From Rippkaea orientalis PCC 8801 (GTDB taxonomy: Bacteria > Cyanobacteriota > Cyanobacteriia > Cyanobacteriales > Microcystaceae), in NCBI RefSeq assembly GCF_000021805.1, contig NC_011726.1:3132097-3196096 (forward strand): a stretch of DNA of 64,000 nt, given 5' to 3'. This document shows positions 30,301 to 40,700 of this stretch, in pieces. The position numbers and the translations under genes are program-made. The stretch's first letter is position 1. Every line of letters starts with the position of its first letter. The notes beneath the pieces are model-generated. The model had not been told where the DNA came from. It saw only the letters and a list, made by a program, of their open reading frames with translations, and did not search any database.

Positions 30301-31996
30301 CTTGATTGATATGGAAACGTATCTCCCTCCTCGTACCATGGTTGAAGAAAGCTTAGTCAAGATTTGGGCAGATATTTTTGGTCAAGAAAAAATCGGAATT
30401 AATCACAACTTTTTTGAACTAGGGGGAGATTCCATTATTAGTATTCAAGTGATTGCCCGTGCTAATCAAAAAGGAATCAAAATCACTCCAAAACAACTGT
30501 TTGAATATCCGACTATTGCTGAATTAGCTACTGTTGCTCAAAGTAGTAAAATCTCTTTATCTGAACAAGGGTTAATCACGGGGAAAGCAATTTTAACGCC
30601 TATTCAAGAGTGGTTTTTTGAGCAAAATTTTCCAGAACCTTATCATTGGAATCAAGGAATTTTATTAGAAGTCGAATCTCAGATTAATATTGAGTATTTA
30701 AGACAAGGATTTAAGCAATTATTGATTCACCATGATGGGTTACGAGCGCGTTTTCAAAAAATTAATAATACTTGGACGCAAATTTATAGTCAACCTGATG
30801 ACGTAATTCCTTTTGAAGTGATTGATTTATCGGACTTTTCTTTAACTGAGCAAAAAACGATTATTGAAAGAAAAGCAAATGATTGTCAAAGGAGTCTTGA
30901 TTTAAGTCAGGGTCCAATCATTAGAGGGATATTCTTTAACTTAGGTAATTACCAACCGAGTCGTCTTTTAATTGTCATTCATCACTTGGTTATTGATGGT
31001 GTTTCTTGGCGAATTTTACTCGAAGATTTAGTCACAATTTATCACCAACTACAGCAAAAAAACTCGATTAAACTTCCTCCTAAAACTACATCGTTTCAAC
31101 AATGGGGAGAAAAACTTAAAACCTATGTTCAATCAGAAATTTTAAGACAAGAATTAGGTTATTGGCTAAAGCAATTATCAAGCATTATTAAACCATTACC
31201 TGTTGATTATTCCAGTCATTTAGAACAAAATACAGTCGCTTCTATGAAGCAAATTACTTTGTCCTTAAGTGTAGAAGAAACCCGTTCGTTATTACAAGAT
31301 GTTCCGGCTACTTATAACACCCAAATTAATGATATTTTGTTAACCGCTTTGGGACAATGTTTAGGGGATTGGACGGGTCAGTCTTCTATTTTGATAGATT
31401 TAGAAGGACATGGACGAGAAGACCTCTTTGAGGATGTAAATTTATCGAGAACAGTAGGGTGGTTTACTTCAATTTTTCCCCTGCTATTAACCTTGCCTAA
31501 TACTCAAGATTTAGGAAACATTATCAAAAGTATTAAAGAGCAAGTTCGACAAGTTCCTAATAAGGGAATTGGTTATGGATTACTTCGTTATTTAACCACG
31601 GATGAAACGATAAAAAAAGAGTTAAAAGAAATGCCAAAAGCTCAAATACGATTTAATTATATGGGACAATTTGATCAAAGCATTTCTGCACCTCCTTTGT
31701 TAAAATTAGCAACAGAATCAATCGGGTTATCTGAAAGTTCAAATGGGATTAATGCGTATTTAATTTATATCAATGGGACGACGGTATCAGAACGGTTAGA
31801 AATTGCTTGGACTTATAGCGATAACCTTTATCAACAAAGTACCATTGAAAGCTTAGCTGAAAACTATATGAAAGCGTTGCAAAAACTGATTATTCATTGT
31901 CAATCTGTTGACCGGAGAGGGTATACTCCTTCTGATTTTCCCTCTGCTAATCTTAATCAAGATGAATTAGATGAATTGCTCTCAGAGATTGATTAA
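27395..31996 (+). CDS. NRPS module Interface-A(Asp)-T-E
   Basis: A 1533-residue NRPS. Residues 10-445 have condensation-domain fold features (YRLSPQQEYTW start) but the HHxxxDG motif reads L148-P-A-L-C-G-D154, so both catalytic His are gone. This matches the non-catalytic 'interface' domains described as partners of aspartyl beta-hydroxylases in siderophore NRPSs. The A domain (460-965) has pocket D-L-T-K-L-G-H-I-G, near-identical to the aspartate code DLTKVGHIGK. The carrier has Ser1013 in ELGGDSIISIQ. The epimerase (1065-1515) has H1196-H1197-xxx-D1201-G1202 and DLEGHGRE. Predicted role: load Asp, have it beta-hydroxylated by the enzyme encoded just upstream, then epimerise it after condensation. 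Peptide bond formation must come from the orphan C domain at the end of the protein encoded at 16906. Confidence 0.94.
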   Translation: MQNFDLILEPEINDGYRLSPQQEYTWLLQQSEQYPHFQVNCTVSIVGKLEPDIFEKALQKVVQRHEILHTVFPVIPGMTYPLQKILDNFTINHKFYDLTEFSSINQQKELEAIKHNFKNQPFNFEQTALLESQLIQVKCEEYLLLLRLPALCGDSITLNELLQEISAAYSAIEKHQELEPVEIQYPDIAEWFQELLEDEETEIGRKYWQDKDLSSLNHFSLFIENNYQQNNTFKPHSEPIPLTEGLWCTIRNLTRQYGISSEDFVLASFSVFLFKLTKNSDIIIGKLNNGRSYSELEKAIGLFGKYLPQIVQIEETVSFIELLHKFQEDRLESEKWQDYFNVNHLGSYNFFPYSFDWEESFFYKSINNITFSLQEKYSCLSSFKLKLVGQLIDDSFCLRFDYNSQIFEPTDIQHLAQQFTTLLNNIITTPEAYIYQLDILTVLERQKILIDFNQTAKPYPQDLLIYQKFEEQVQQNPSQIAVVFEEQKLTYEQLNKKSNQLAHYLIANGIKSENIVALYMERSLDFIIGLLAIHKAGAAYLPLDPSFPQEAITFRLKDAEVSLVITQQHLLKNLPDFTTIVNLDSNWESIAKHKEDNPNTEILANNLAYVIYTSGSTGKPKGVSVEHRQLINYVSSIIDRLKLQSNYHFAHVSSFASDLGNTAIFPSLWTGGCLHIISQDRVVDADKLTEYCRQNTIDCLKIVPSHLSTLIAATSCPEEILPHQYLILGGEPLNWELVAEVSKLKPQCQIYNHYGPTETTIGVLTYSVDPQKHPKKAKTVPLGRPINNTEIYLLDEFLNPVPIGVKGELYIGGKNLSRGYLNRPQLTEEKFISNPFRDDLKLYKTGDLARYLPTGDIEYLGRIDHQVKIRGFRLELGEIEAILRNHPEVRETVVVVREDIPGQKRLIAYITSNQVSKLAQVNLNETLKNHLRSKLPEYMIPSVFIPLKTLPLTANGKIDRFNLPNPDKFLIDMETYLPPRTMVEESLVKIWADIFGQEKIGINHNFFELGGDSIISIQVIARANQKGIKITPKQLFEYPTIAELATVAQSSKISLSEQGLITGKAILTPIQEWFFEQNFPEPYHWNQGILLEVESQINIEYLRQGFKQLLIHHDGLRARFQKINNTWTQIYSQPDDVIPFEVIDLSDFSLTEQKTIIERKANDCQRSLDLSQGPIIRGIFFNLGNYQPSRLLIVIHHLVIDGVSWRILLEDLVTIYHQLQQKNSIKLPPKTTSFQQWGEKLKTYVQSEILRQELGYWLKQLSSIIKPLPVDYSSHLEQNTVASMKQITLSLSVEETRSLLQDVPATYNTQINDILLTALGQCLGDWTGQSSILIDLEGHGREDLFEDVNLSRTVGWFTSIFPLLLTLPNTQDLGNIIKSIKEQVRQVPNKGIGYGLLRYLTTDETIKKELKEMPKAQIRFNYMGQFDQSISAPPLLKLATESIGLSESSNGINAYLIYINGTTVSERLEIAWTYSDNLYQQSTIESLAENYMKALQKLIIHCQSVDRRGYTPSDFPSANLNQDELDELLSEID

Positions 31997-32044
31997 ATTT
32001 AGCACAATTAAAACTAATATTTAGATAACTTTTTTCGTAAAATT

Positions 32045-35000
32045 ATGGTTAGTCTTTCTCAACAATCCTCAGAAAACCATAAAAATATTGAAGCGATTTA
32101 TCCCCTTTCTTCTATGCAGAAAGGGATGCTGTTTCACTCTCTTTATGACCCCCATTCTGGGATTTATTTTGTTCAATTTAATTTGTGTTTAGAAGGTCAA
32201 CTCAAGGCTAATTATTTTCAAAAAGCTTGGCAAAAAGTTGTTGATCGCCATAGTATTTTAAGAACCTTTTTTGTTTGGGAAAAACGAAAAAATCTCCTTC
32301 AAGTAGTTCGTAAGCAAGTTGTTTTACCTTGGACTAATCATGATTGGCGATCGCTTTCACCAACTGAGCAACAAAACCATTTAGAAACTTTGTTAGAAAA
32401 GGACAGAAAAGAGGGATTTAACCTAAATAAAGCTCCCTTAATGCGCTGTACTTTAATTCAACTATCCGATCAAATTCATCAATTTATTTGGAGTTATCAT
32501 CATATCCTTAAAGATGGTTGGTGTTCATCGATTATTGCTGAAGAGGTTTTACAATTCTATCAAGGGTTTCTGGATCAAAAACCTGTATCATTAGATCCTC
32601 CAATTCCCTATCAAACCTATATTGATTGGTTACAAAAACAAGATTTGCACAAAGCCGAATTATTTTGGCGTAACAATCTTCAAGGAATCACTAATCCAAC
32701 TTCTTTAAACCATAACAGTTTGCTTAAGAAGCAGACTAAAGAAAACAATATTTTTCAAGAAAAAGCCCTTAAATTATCTACCGAAATAACACAAAAATTA
32801 CAAACTTTTTGTCGTCAATATCATCTTACTTTAAATACTATTACTCAAGGTGTTTGGGCATTACTCTTAAGTAGATATTGTGGAGACTCTGATGTTATTT
32901 TTGGTGCTACTGTATCAGGTCGGCCTCCTGAATTACCTGGGGTAGAATCGATGGTAGGACTTTTTATTAATACCCTTCCTGTTCGTGTAAAAATCCCTAA
33001 AGACAAAGCGTTAGTTGATTGGTTTAAACAATTACAAAATCAGCATTTAGAACGGGAAGCCTATGGTTATACTTCTCTTATTGATATTCAAGGATGGAGT
33101 GAAATTCCTCGTAATATTTCGCTTTTTGAAAGTATTTTAGTTTTTGAAAATTATCCCAGTAATGAAACTCTTTTAGAAGAAAAAGGAAGTTTAAAAATTA
33201 GTCAATTAAAGGGATTTCAAACAACTAATTATCCTTTGACAGTAACGGCGATGCCAGAGGAAGAATTTTTAATAGAAATTAGTTACAATACTCAGTATTT
33301 TACTCATGAAACAATTACTCAAATAATTACTCATTTAGAAACGTTATTTAAAAGTATAGCAAATAATCCTTTTCAAGTGATTAATGAGTTATCTTTATTA
33401 ACCGACTCAGAAAAACATCAGTTATTAGTCGAATGGAATAATACCCAAGTTGATTACTCTCAAGATCAATGTTTACATCAACTATTTGAAGCACAAGTTA
33501 TTAGAACGCCTAATGCTATTGCTATTGAATTTGAAGGGAACTCATTAACTTATTATGAATTGAACCAAAAAGCCAATCAATTAGCTAATTATCTACACAG
33601 ATTAGGAGTAAAAGCTGATAGTTTAGTGGGTATTTGCGTTGAGCGATCGCTGAATATGATAGTGGGATTATTAGGCATTTTAAAAGCAGGAGGAGCCTAT
33701 ATTCCGATTGATCCAACTTATCCCAAAGAACGGATTAATTATATGCTTGAAGACTCCAAAGCAACGATTTTAGTCAGTCAATTATCATTAAAGTGTCAAT
33801 TTGTTAACTATGGTCAAACAATTATCTATTTAGAAGAAATAAGTAACAAAAAACCGACAATAGAAAGGACTCAAACTAATGTTTCTGCTAACAATTTAGC
33901 CTACGTTATTTATACATCAGGTTCCACAGGAAAGCCCAAAGGAGTACAAATTTGTCATCAAGCAATTGTTAACTTTTTAACTTCCATGGCTGACAAACCA
34001 GGAATTAAGGCTGAAGATGTTTTATTATCAGTAACAACTCTCTCTTTTGATATTGCAGGACTAGAAATCTTTCTTCCTTTAATTTGTGGGGCAAAAGTTG
34101 TTTTAGTCAGTCGAGAAACTGCCATTGATGGAGTTGCATTAAAGGAAACAATTGAACAATGTCAACCGACTATTATGCAAGCAACACCGGCCACTTGGCA
34201 GATGTTAGTTGAAGCGGAATGGCAAGGTAATAAACAGTTAAAAATTCTCTGTGGTGGAGAAGCTTTAAGCCACGCTTTAGCCAAGAAATTACTCGAAAGA
34301 ACGGCTACCCTTTGGAATATGTATGGACCAACAGAAACCACTGTTTGGTCACTGATTCATCAAGTTAAATCAGCAGAGCATATTCCCATTGGTCGTCCTA
34401 TTAATAATACAACTATCTATATTTTAGATAGTGATTTAAACCCTGTACCGATTGGAGTTCCAGGGGAATTATATATTGGGGGTGCAGGGTTAGCAAAAGG
34501 ATATCTTAACCGTCCTGACTTAACTACCAAAAAATTCATTGATAACCCTTTTAACTCAGAATTGAAGTTATATAAAACGGGAGATTTAGCCCGATATTTA
34601 AAGGATGGAACCGTTGAATTTTTAGGACGGATTGATTATCAAGTCAAAATTAGAGGTTTTCGCATTGAATTAGGAGAAATTGAAGCCGTTTTAAATCAAC
34701 ATCCAAGCATACTAAATTCTGTGGTGATAGCCAAACAAGAAACAGTAGGAACTCAGCGTTTAGTGGCTTATTATACCAGCAGTATAAATGGCGGTGTTGC
34801 TGTTGAAGAGCTTCGTCAGTTTTTAGGTCAAAACCTACCTAATTATATGATTCCTTCAGTATTTATTGTATTAGAAGAATTTCCTCTAACTCCCAACGGA
34901 AAAATCAACCGTCTTGCTTTACCTGAACCCACTCAAATTAACGAAGATAAGACGTTAATTACTCCTCGTACTCCCATTGAACAACAATTAGTAACGATAT

Positions 35001-37657
35001 GGAAAGAGGTTTTAGGGGTTAATGTAGGTATTAATGATGACTTTTTTACATTGGGAGGACATTCTCTATTAGCGACTCAAGTTATCTCTCGTATTCGACA
35101 ACAATTTGACCTAGAAATACCCTTGCGATCACTGTTTGAATCCCCTACAATTCTTCAATTAAGTTCTATCATTGAAGAAAAGATTAATCAGGCTATTTCT
35201 TCTCCAAAACTTCAAATAACTCAAGTATCAAGAGATCAACTTTTACCCCTATCTTTTGCTCAACAAAGATTATGGTTTTTAGATCAATTAAATCCAGGTA
35301 ATAGTGATTATAATATTGCCACTGCCGTTCAGTTAGAAGGATTACTTAATATTCAAGCAGTCGAACAGAGTATCAATGAAATTGTGCAACGGCATGAAGG
35401 GTTACGAACAACCTTTCAACTAATCAATAATCAACCCGTTCAAGTTATTGCTTCCCAAGTAACAATTCCTTTAGTAAGAATCGATTTACAATCTCTTTCT
35501 TATCCCCAACAAGAGAAGGAAATACAGCGTCTTGCTATTGAAGAAGCGAAATTAGGTTTCAAGTTGCAAGAGGGTCCATTACTCCGTATTAAATTGCTTC
35601 AATTAGAAGCAGAAAAATTTGTTATTTTATTCACGATGCACCATATCATTACTGATGTCTGGTCAATGGGAGTTTTTATTCAAGAGTTTTCAACACTTTA
35701 TCAAGCTTTTTGTCAAAATCAACCCTCTCCTTTAGCAGAATTGTCGATACAATATGCTGACTTTGCTTATTGGCAATACCAATGGTTACAAGGAGAAATT
35801 TTAGATAAACAGTTGACTTACTGGAAACACCAATTATCTAATTTATCTCCCTTAAACTTAAGTAAAATTGAACAAAGAAGTTCTCTTTTACCTGTTCAAA
35901 CCTCTTCTAAATTTGCACCTGGAGAACCCCAATCTTTTAATCTTTCTCAGGCTTTATCTCATCAACTAAATACCCTGTCTGAGGAAACTGGGGTCACTCT
36001 TTTTATGGTGCTTTTAGCTGCTTTACAGATACTGCTATATCGCTATACTAAGCAAAAAGATTTTGTAATTGGTACAGATATTGCTAATCGTAACTTAGCA
36101 GAAACAGAAGCATTAATTGGATTTTTTGTTAATATCTTACTGCTACGAACAGACCTATCTGGTAATCCAACATTTCGAGAATTATTAGTTCGAGTTCGGG
36201 AAACAACCTTAGAAGCTTATGCTCATCAGGACTTACCTTTTGCCAAAATAGTTGAAACCTTACAACCCGAAAGAACCCTTGACCAAACTCCCTTATTTCA
36301 AGTGCTATTAGTGTTTCAAAATACACCTATTAGTTCCTTGGAATTACCAGGAATAACCCTTACTCCGCTTGATCTTTATGAAGGGGAAGCGAAATTTGAT
36401 TTAGTTCTCTTTATTGAAGAAACTGACGATGGTATTGAGGGGACTTGGAAGTATAAATCGAATCTGTTCAAAGCAACAACTATTACACAATTATCAACCC
36501 ATTTTCAGACTTTACTTAACAGCATTGTCAATAATTCAAATTTAACCATTGAGGACTTAGAAATGAAAACCGAAGCGGAAAAACACCAAGAATTTATCCA
36601 ACAATCTCAACGAGAACAGTCAAAATTGAATAAATTTAGAAGTCTTAAAAGTATCAAACCTAAAACCGTTAATCTCTCACAAGAAGTGTTCATCAAAACC
36701 AGTTTTTTGTACCCTGATAGAACTCTTCCTTTAGTCATTAAACCTAATTTTAAAGAAATGGATGGGATAGAATGGGCAAAGAATAATCAAGTGTTGATTC
36801 AAGAAAAGTTACAACAATATGGGGCAATTTTATTCCGAGGATTTAATCTAAATCAAGTCTCTGAGTTTGAAGCATTTACTCAAAGTATTTGTCCTAATTT
36901 ATTTGCCAATTATGGAGATTTACCGCGAGAAGGAATTAGTCATAAAGTGTATGGTTCAACTCCCTATCCTGCTGATAAAGCGATTTTATTTCATAATGAA
37001 AGTTCTCACCTCAATAGTTGGCCACAAAAAATCTGGTTTTTCTGTGTTCAACCGTCTGAAAAAGGAGGAGAAACCCCAATTGTAGACTGTCGAAAAGTTT
37101 GCCAAAATCTTGATCCAGAACTGAGGAAACTCTTTAAACAAAAACGACTCATGTATGTTCGTAATTATATCAAAGATTTTGATGTAAGTTGGCAAGATTT
37201 TTTTCAAACAACTGATAAAGCTAAAGTTGAAAATTACTGTCAGCAAAATCAAATAGAGTGGCAATGGTTATCTGATAATGGATTAAGAACAAAAAAGGTT
37301 TGTCCTGCTATTATTGAGCATCCTATCACCAAAGAACTCGTCTTTTTTAATCAAATTCAATTACATCATATTTCTTTTCTAGATACTGATGTTCGTCAAT
37401 CTTTGTTATCAACCTTTGGGGATGAAGGTTTACCGCGAAATGTTTACTATGGTGATGGTTCTCCTATTGAAGAAGATGTTATCAATAAAATTACAGCAAT
37501 TTATCAAGAAACTTCTGTTAGTTTTCCTTGGCAAAAAGGAGATGTTCTCATGTTAGATAATATACTGATTGCTCACAGTCGTAACCCCTATCAAGGCAAG
37601 CGAAAGATTGTTGTAGCAATGGGAGAAATTATGTCTTTGAATCAAATTAGCTATTAA
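32045..37657 (+). CDS. NRPS C-A(Gly)-T-C fused to a SyrP/TauD-like beta-hydroxylase
   Basis: A 1870-residue NRPS. C1 (12-440) has H152-H153-xxx-D157-G158 and DCL-like features, fitting the epimerase just upstream. The A domain (460-950) has pocket D-I-L-Q-L-G-M-V-W, matching glycine codes known from cyanobacteria (DILQLGxIWK). T has Ser1007 in TLGGHSLL. C2 (1065-1500) is LCL-like with H1199-H1200-xxx-D1204, the final Gly of the motif being Val1205. From about 1555 to the end a complete Fe(II)/2OG hydroxylase is fused: His1650-x-Glu1652 (FHNESSH) and His1844 (LIAHSRNPY). It is homologous to the separate enzyme at 26218-27255. The C2-hydroxylase fusion precedes an Interface-A(Asp) protein, so it should hydroxylate the second Asp. 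Fusion of the hydroxylase to a C domain rather than to a carrier domain is notable. Confidence 0.94.
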   Translation: MVSLSQQSSENHKNIEAIYPLSSMQKGMLFHSLYDPHSGIYFVQFNLCLEGQLKANYFQKAWQKVVDRHSILRTFFVWEKRKNLLQVVRKQVVLPWTNHDWRSLSPTEQQNHLETLLEKDRKEGFNLNKAPLMRCTLIQLSDQIHQFIWSYHHILKDGWCSSIIAEEVLQFYQGFLDQKPVSLDPPIPYQTYIDWLQKQDLHKAELFWRNNLQGITNPTSLNHNSLLKKQTKENNIFQEKALKLSTEITQKLQTFCRQYHLTLNTITQGVWALLLSRYCGDSDVIFGATVSGRPPELPGVESMVGLFINTLPVRVKIPKDKALVDWFKQLQNQHLEREAYGYTSLIDIQGWSEIPRNISLFESILVFENYPSNETLLEEKGSLKISQLKGFQTTNYPLTVTAMPEEEFLIEISYNTQYFTHETITQIITHLETLFKSIANNPFQVINELSLLTDSEKHQLLVEWNNTQVDYSQDQCLHQLFEAQVIRTPNAIAIEFEGNSLTYYELNQKANQLANYLHRLGVKADSLVGICVERSLNMIVGLLGILKAGGAYIPIDPTYPKERINYMLEDSKATILVSQLSLKCQFVNYGQTIIYLEEISNKKPTIERTQTNVSANNLAYVIYTSGSTGKPKGVQICHQAIVNFLTSMADKPGIKAEDVLLSVTTLSFDIAGLEIFLPLICGAKVVLVSRETAIDGVALKETIEQCQPTIMQATPATWQMLVEAEWQGNKQLKILCGGEALSHALAKKLLERTATLWNMYGPTETTVWSLIHQVKSAEHIPIGRPINNTTIYILDSDLNPVPIGVPGELYIGGAGLAKGYLNRPDLTTKKFIDNPFNSELKLYKTGDLARYLKDGTVEFLGRIDYQVKIRGFRIELGEIEAVLNQHPSILNSVVIAKQETVGTQRLVAYYTSSINGGVAVEELRQFLGQNLPNYMIPSVFIVLEEFPLTPNGKINRLALPEPTQINEDKTLITPRTPIEQQLVTIWKEVLGVNVGINDDFFTLGGHSLLATQVISRIRQQFDLEIPLRSLFESPTILQLSSIIEEKINQAISSPKLQITQVSRDQLLPLSFAQQRLWFLDQLNPGNSDYNIATAVQLEGLLNIQAVEQSINEIVQRHEGLRTTFQLINNQPVQVIASQVTIPLVRIDLQSLSYPQQEKEIQRLAIEEAKLGFKLQEGPLLRIKLLQLEAEKFVILFTMHHIITDVWSMGVFIQEFSTLYQAFCQNQPSPLAELSIQYADFAYWQYQWLQGEILDKQLTYWKHQLSNLSPLNLSKIEQRSSLLPVQTSSKFAPGEPQSFNLSQALSHQLNTLSEETGVTLFMVLLAALQILLYRYTKQKDFVIGTDIANRNLAETEALIGFFVNILLLRTDLSGNPTFRELLVRVRETTLEAYAHQDLPFAKIVETLQPERTLDQTPLFQVLLVFQNTPISSLELPGITLTPLDLYEGEAKFDLVLFIEETDDGIEGTWKYKSNLFKATTITQLSTHFQTLLNSIVNNSNLTIEDLEMKTEAEKHQEFIQQSQREQSKLNKFRSLKSIKPKTVNLSQEVFIKTSFLYPDRTLPLVIKPNFKEMDGIEWAKNNQVLIQEKLQQYGAILFRGFNLNQVSEFEAFTQSICPNLFANYGDLPREGISHKVYGSTPYPADKAILFHNESSHLNSWPQKIWFFCVQPSEKGGETPIVDCRKVCQNLDPELRKLFKQKRLMYVRNYIKDFDVSWQDFFQTTDKAKVENYCQQNQIEWQWLSDNGLRTKKVCPAIIEHPITKELVFFNQIQLHHISFLDTDVRQSLLSTFGDEGLPRNVYYGDGSPIEEDVINKITAIYQETSVSFPWQKGDVLMLDNILIAHSRNPYQGKRKIVVAMGEIMSLNQISY

Positions 37658-37706
37658 ATAGCTTAATAATTACTGATCAACACTTAACCACTATTAGCAT
37701 AACATC

Positions 37707-40700
37707 ATGAACAATCAAAACATTGAAGGATTTCGTCTTTCTCCACAACAAAAAAATCTTTGGGGATTACAACAAAAGTTACTAGAGTATAACAATAAGA
37801 GGGAATTAACTAACCCTTATTGCTGCCAAGCTGCGCTATTGATTCAAGGAAAACTCAACACAGACTGTTTACACAATACCCTAAAAGAAATTGTCAATCG
37901 CTATGATATCTTAAGAACAAATTACCAAGAAATTAAAGGCTTAAAATTTCCTGTTCAAGTGATTAATGAGTCGTTAAACTTTTCTTGGGAATCTCATCAC
38001 CCGATGATAGAAAACCCTGATAATCTTGACTTAACAATTGAAGCTATTTTTGAAGAACATCGAACAAAACTCACTAAATTAGATCAAATATCTCTGTTTT
38101 ATTCATCTTTGTTAACCTTATCAGAAACAGAACATATTTTAATCCTTAGTTTACCCTCTCTTAGTGCAGATGCACAAACTATCAACAACCTGATTCAAGA
38201 AATTCATCAGAGGAATTTTTTTGATGGTAACTCTGATGAACCCGTTCAATACTTACAATTTTCTGAATGGCAAAATGAACTTTTAGAAGAAGAAGAGGCA
38301 GCAGAAGGAATCAATTATTGGCAACAACAAAAATGGCAATCTATCCCTCAATTAAAGCTTCCTTTTGAAAAGCAATCATCACAACCCTTTAACCCTCAAA
38401 TAAAGACGTTAAACATCAGTTCAGAGATCACCGAGAAATTAAAAGCGATCGCAGACTCTAAAAATATCAGTCTTCGTAACTTTTTATTAACGTCTTGGCA
38501 AATTCTTCTCTCAAAATTAACAGGACAAACAGAAATTGTTATTAACACAGCTTACAGTGGTAGAACCTATGAAGAACTCCAAGAAGTTCTCGGACTTTTA
38601 ACAAAATCAATCCCAGTTTATTGCTCGGTTACAGATCCTGTAACCTTAGAACAATTACTGATGAAAACAGAACAATCTGTTAATGCTATTCGTCCTTGGC
38701 AAGAATATTATCTCCCGAATGAAAACCATCCTATTGCTATCGCTTTTGAATTTCAAGAGTATGGAAAAATTGAAGAAGGCCAAGAAATTTCCCTGAGTCT
38801 TTATCAACAATATGTCTGTTTTGATCAATTTACAGTAAAACTCTTTGTTCTACTTCAACAAAACAATTTAACTCTCCAATTTTATTATGATACTAATTTA
38901 GTCAACTCCACTGACATTGACCGTATTGCAGACTCTTTTCAAGCCTTATTAATCAATATTACTAAGTCACCAACAGCTAAAATTCAAGAGTTAAAAATTC
39001 TTAGCGATCGCCAGCTTAATCAATTATTAATTGAGTTTAACCAAACTACCCGTAATCATCCAACAGTTGATTATATTCATCAAAAATTTGAACAACAAGT
39101 GCAACAAACACCCCATCAAATTGCCGTTGTTTATGAAGATCAAAAATTAACCTATACCCAATTAAATAAACGAGCAAATCAATTAGCGCACTACTTGATT
39201 GAACTAGGCATTAAACCCGATAATCCTGTCCCAATTTATGCTAATAGATCTTTAGAAATTGTTATCGCCATGTTAGGCATTCTTAAAGCAGGAGGAGCCT
39301 ATTTACCTATTGACTCAGGCCTTCCCCTTCAAGGACTAAAACAACGATTACAAGAATCAAAAGCTTCCTTGTTAATCACTCAACAATCTTTAATAAAGCC
39401 TCAATTGTTACCCAATCACCAAGTTATTTATTTAGATAAAGATTGGACAACAATCTCGCAAAATAGTAGTCAAAACCCTAACATTGAACTAACCGATAAA
39501 AACTTAGTTTATGTAATCTTTACCTCTGGGTCTACAGGACAACCCAAAGGCGTTGCTATTGAACACCGACAACTGCTAAATTATGTCCATAGTATTTTGA
39601 CTAAATTAGACATTCCTACTAACGCCAACTTTGCCCTAGTATCTACCTTTGGCGCAGACTTAGGTCATACTTGCATCTTTCCCACCCTTTGTACCGGGGG
39701 ATGTCTGCATATTATTTCGCAAGAACGGGCAGCTAATGCGAAAAGCCTAGCCGACTATTTCCAACACCATGAGATCGACTGCCTCAAAATTGTCCCATCC
39801 CACCTATCAGCCTTATTATCGGCTGATCCACAAGCGTCCATTTTGCCCCGTCAGCGACTCATTTTAGGGGGTGAGGCAAGCCCTTGGACTCTGATTGACC
39901 AAATTCGGCAAAAAGCCCCCAACTGCCGTATTTTTAACCATTACGGACCCACTGAGACCACCGTTGGCGCGACCACCTTTGCTATCGACCAAACCCTTCC
40001 CCATCCCACTGCCACCGTTCCCATCGGTCGTCCCCTGGACAATATTCAATTGTACGTCCTTGATGAACAGCGAAAACCTGTTCCTATCGGGGTTCCAGGG
40101 GAATTGTATATTGGAGGGTCAGGAGTAGCGCGAGGGTATCTCCATCGTCCTGAATTGACCGCAGAACGCTTTATTGACAACCCTTTCAACCATCACACTC
40201 CCGATCGCTTATACAAAACAGGCGATCGCGTGCGTTATCTTCCCGATGGAAATCTTGAATTTTTAGGGCGTTTCGATAATCAAGTCAAAATTCATGGTTT
40301 TAGGATTGAATTAGGCGAAATCGAAGCGATTCTTAGTCAACATCCTCAAATCTCTCAGGTTGCCGTTATTGCAAGCAAAGACAATTCTGGCGATCGCCGA
40401 CTGGTTTCATATATTGTTCCCCAAAATGCAACCACCAATGAAACCCAATGGCGTAGCTTTTTACAAGAAAAATTGCCAGATTACATGATCCCGTCAATAT
40501 TCGTCGAATTAAAGACCATGCCATTAACCCAAAATGGCAAAATTGATCGTCATAATTTACCCGATCCAGCCATTAAAAATGCCACTAATTTTGTAGCCCC
40601 TCGCACGTCTATTGAAGTCCAGCTTGCCGAAATTTGGTCAGAGATTTTAGGGATCAAAAAAATCGGTATTCATGATAACTTTTTTGCCTTGGGAGGACAT

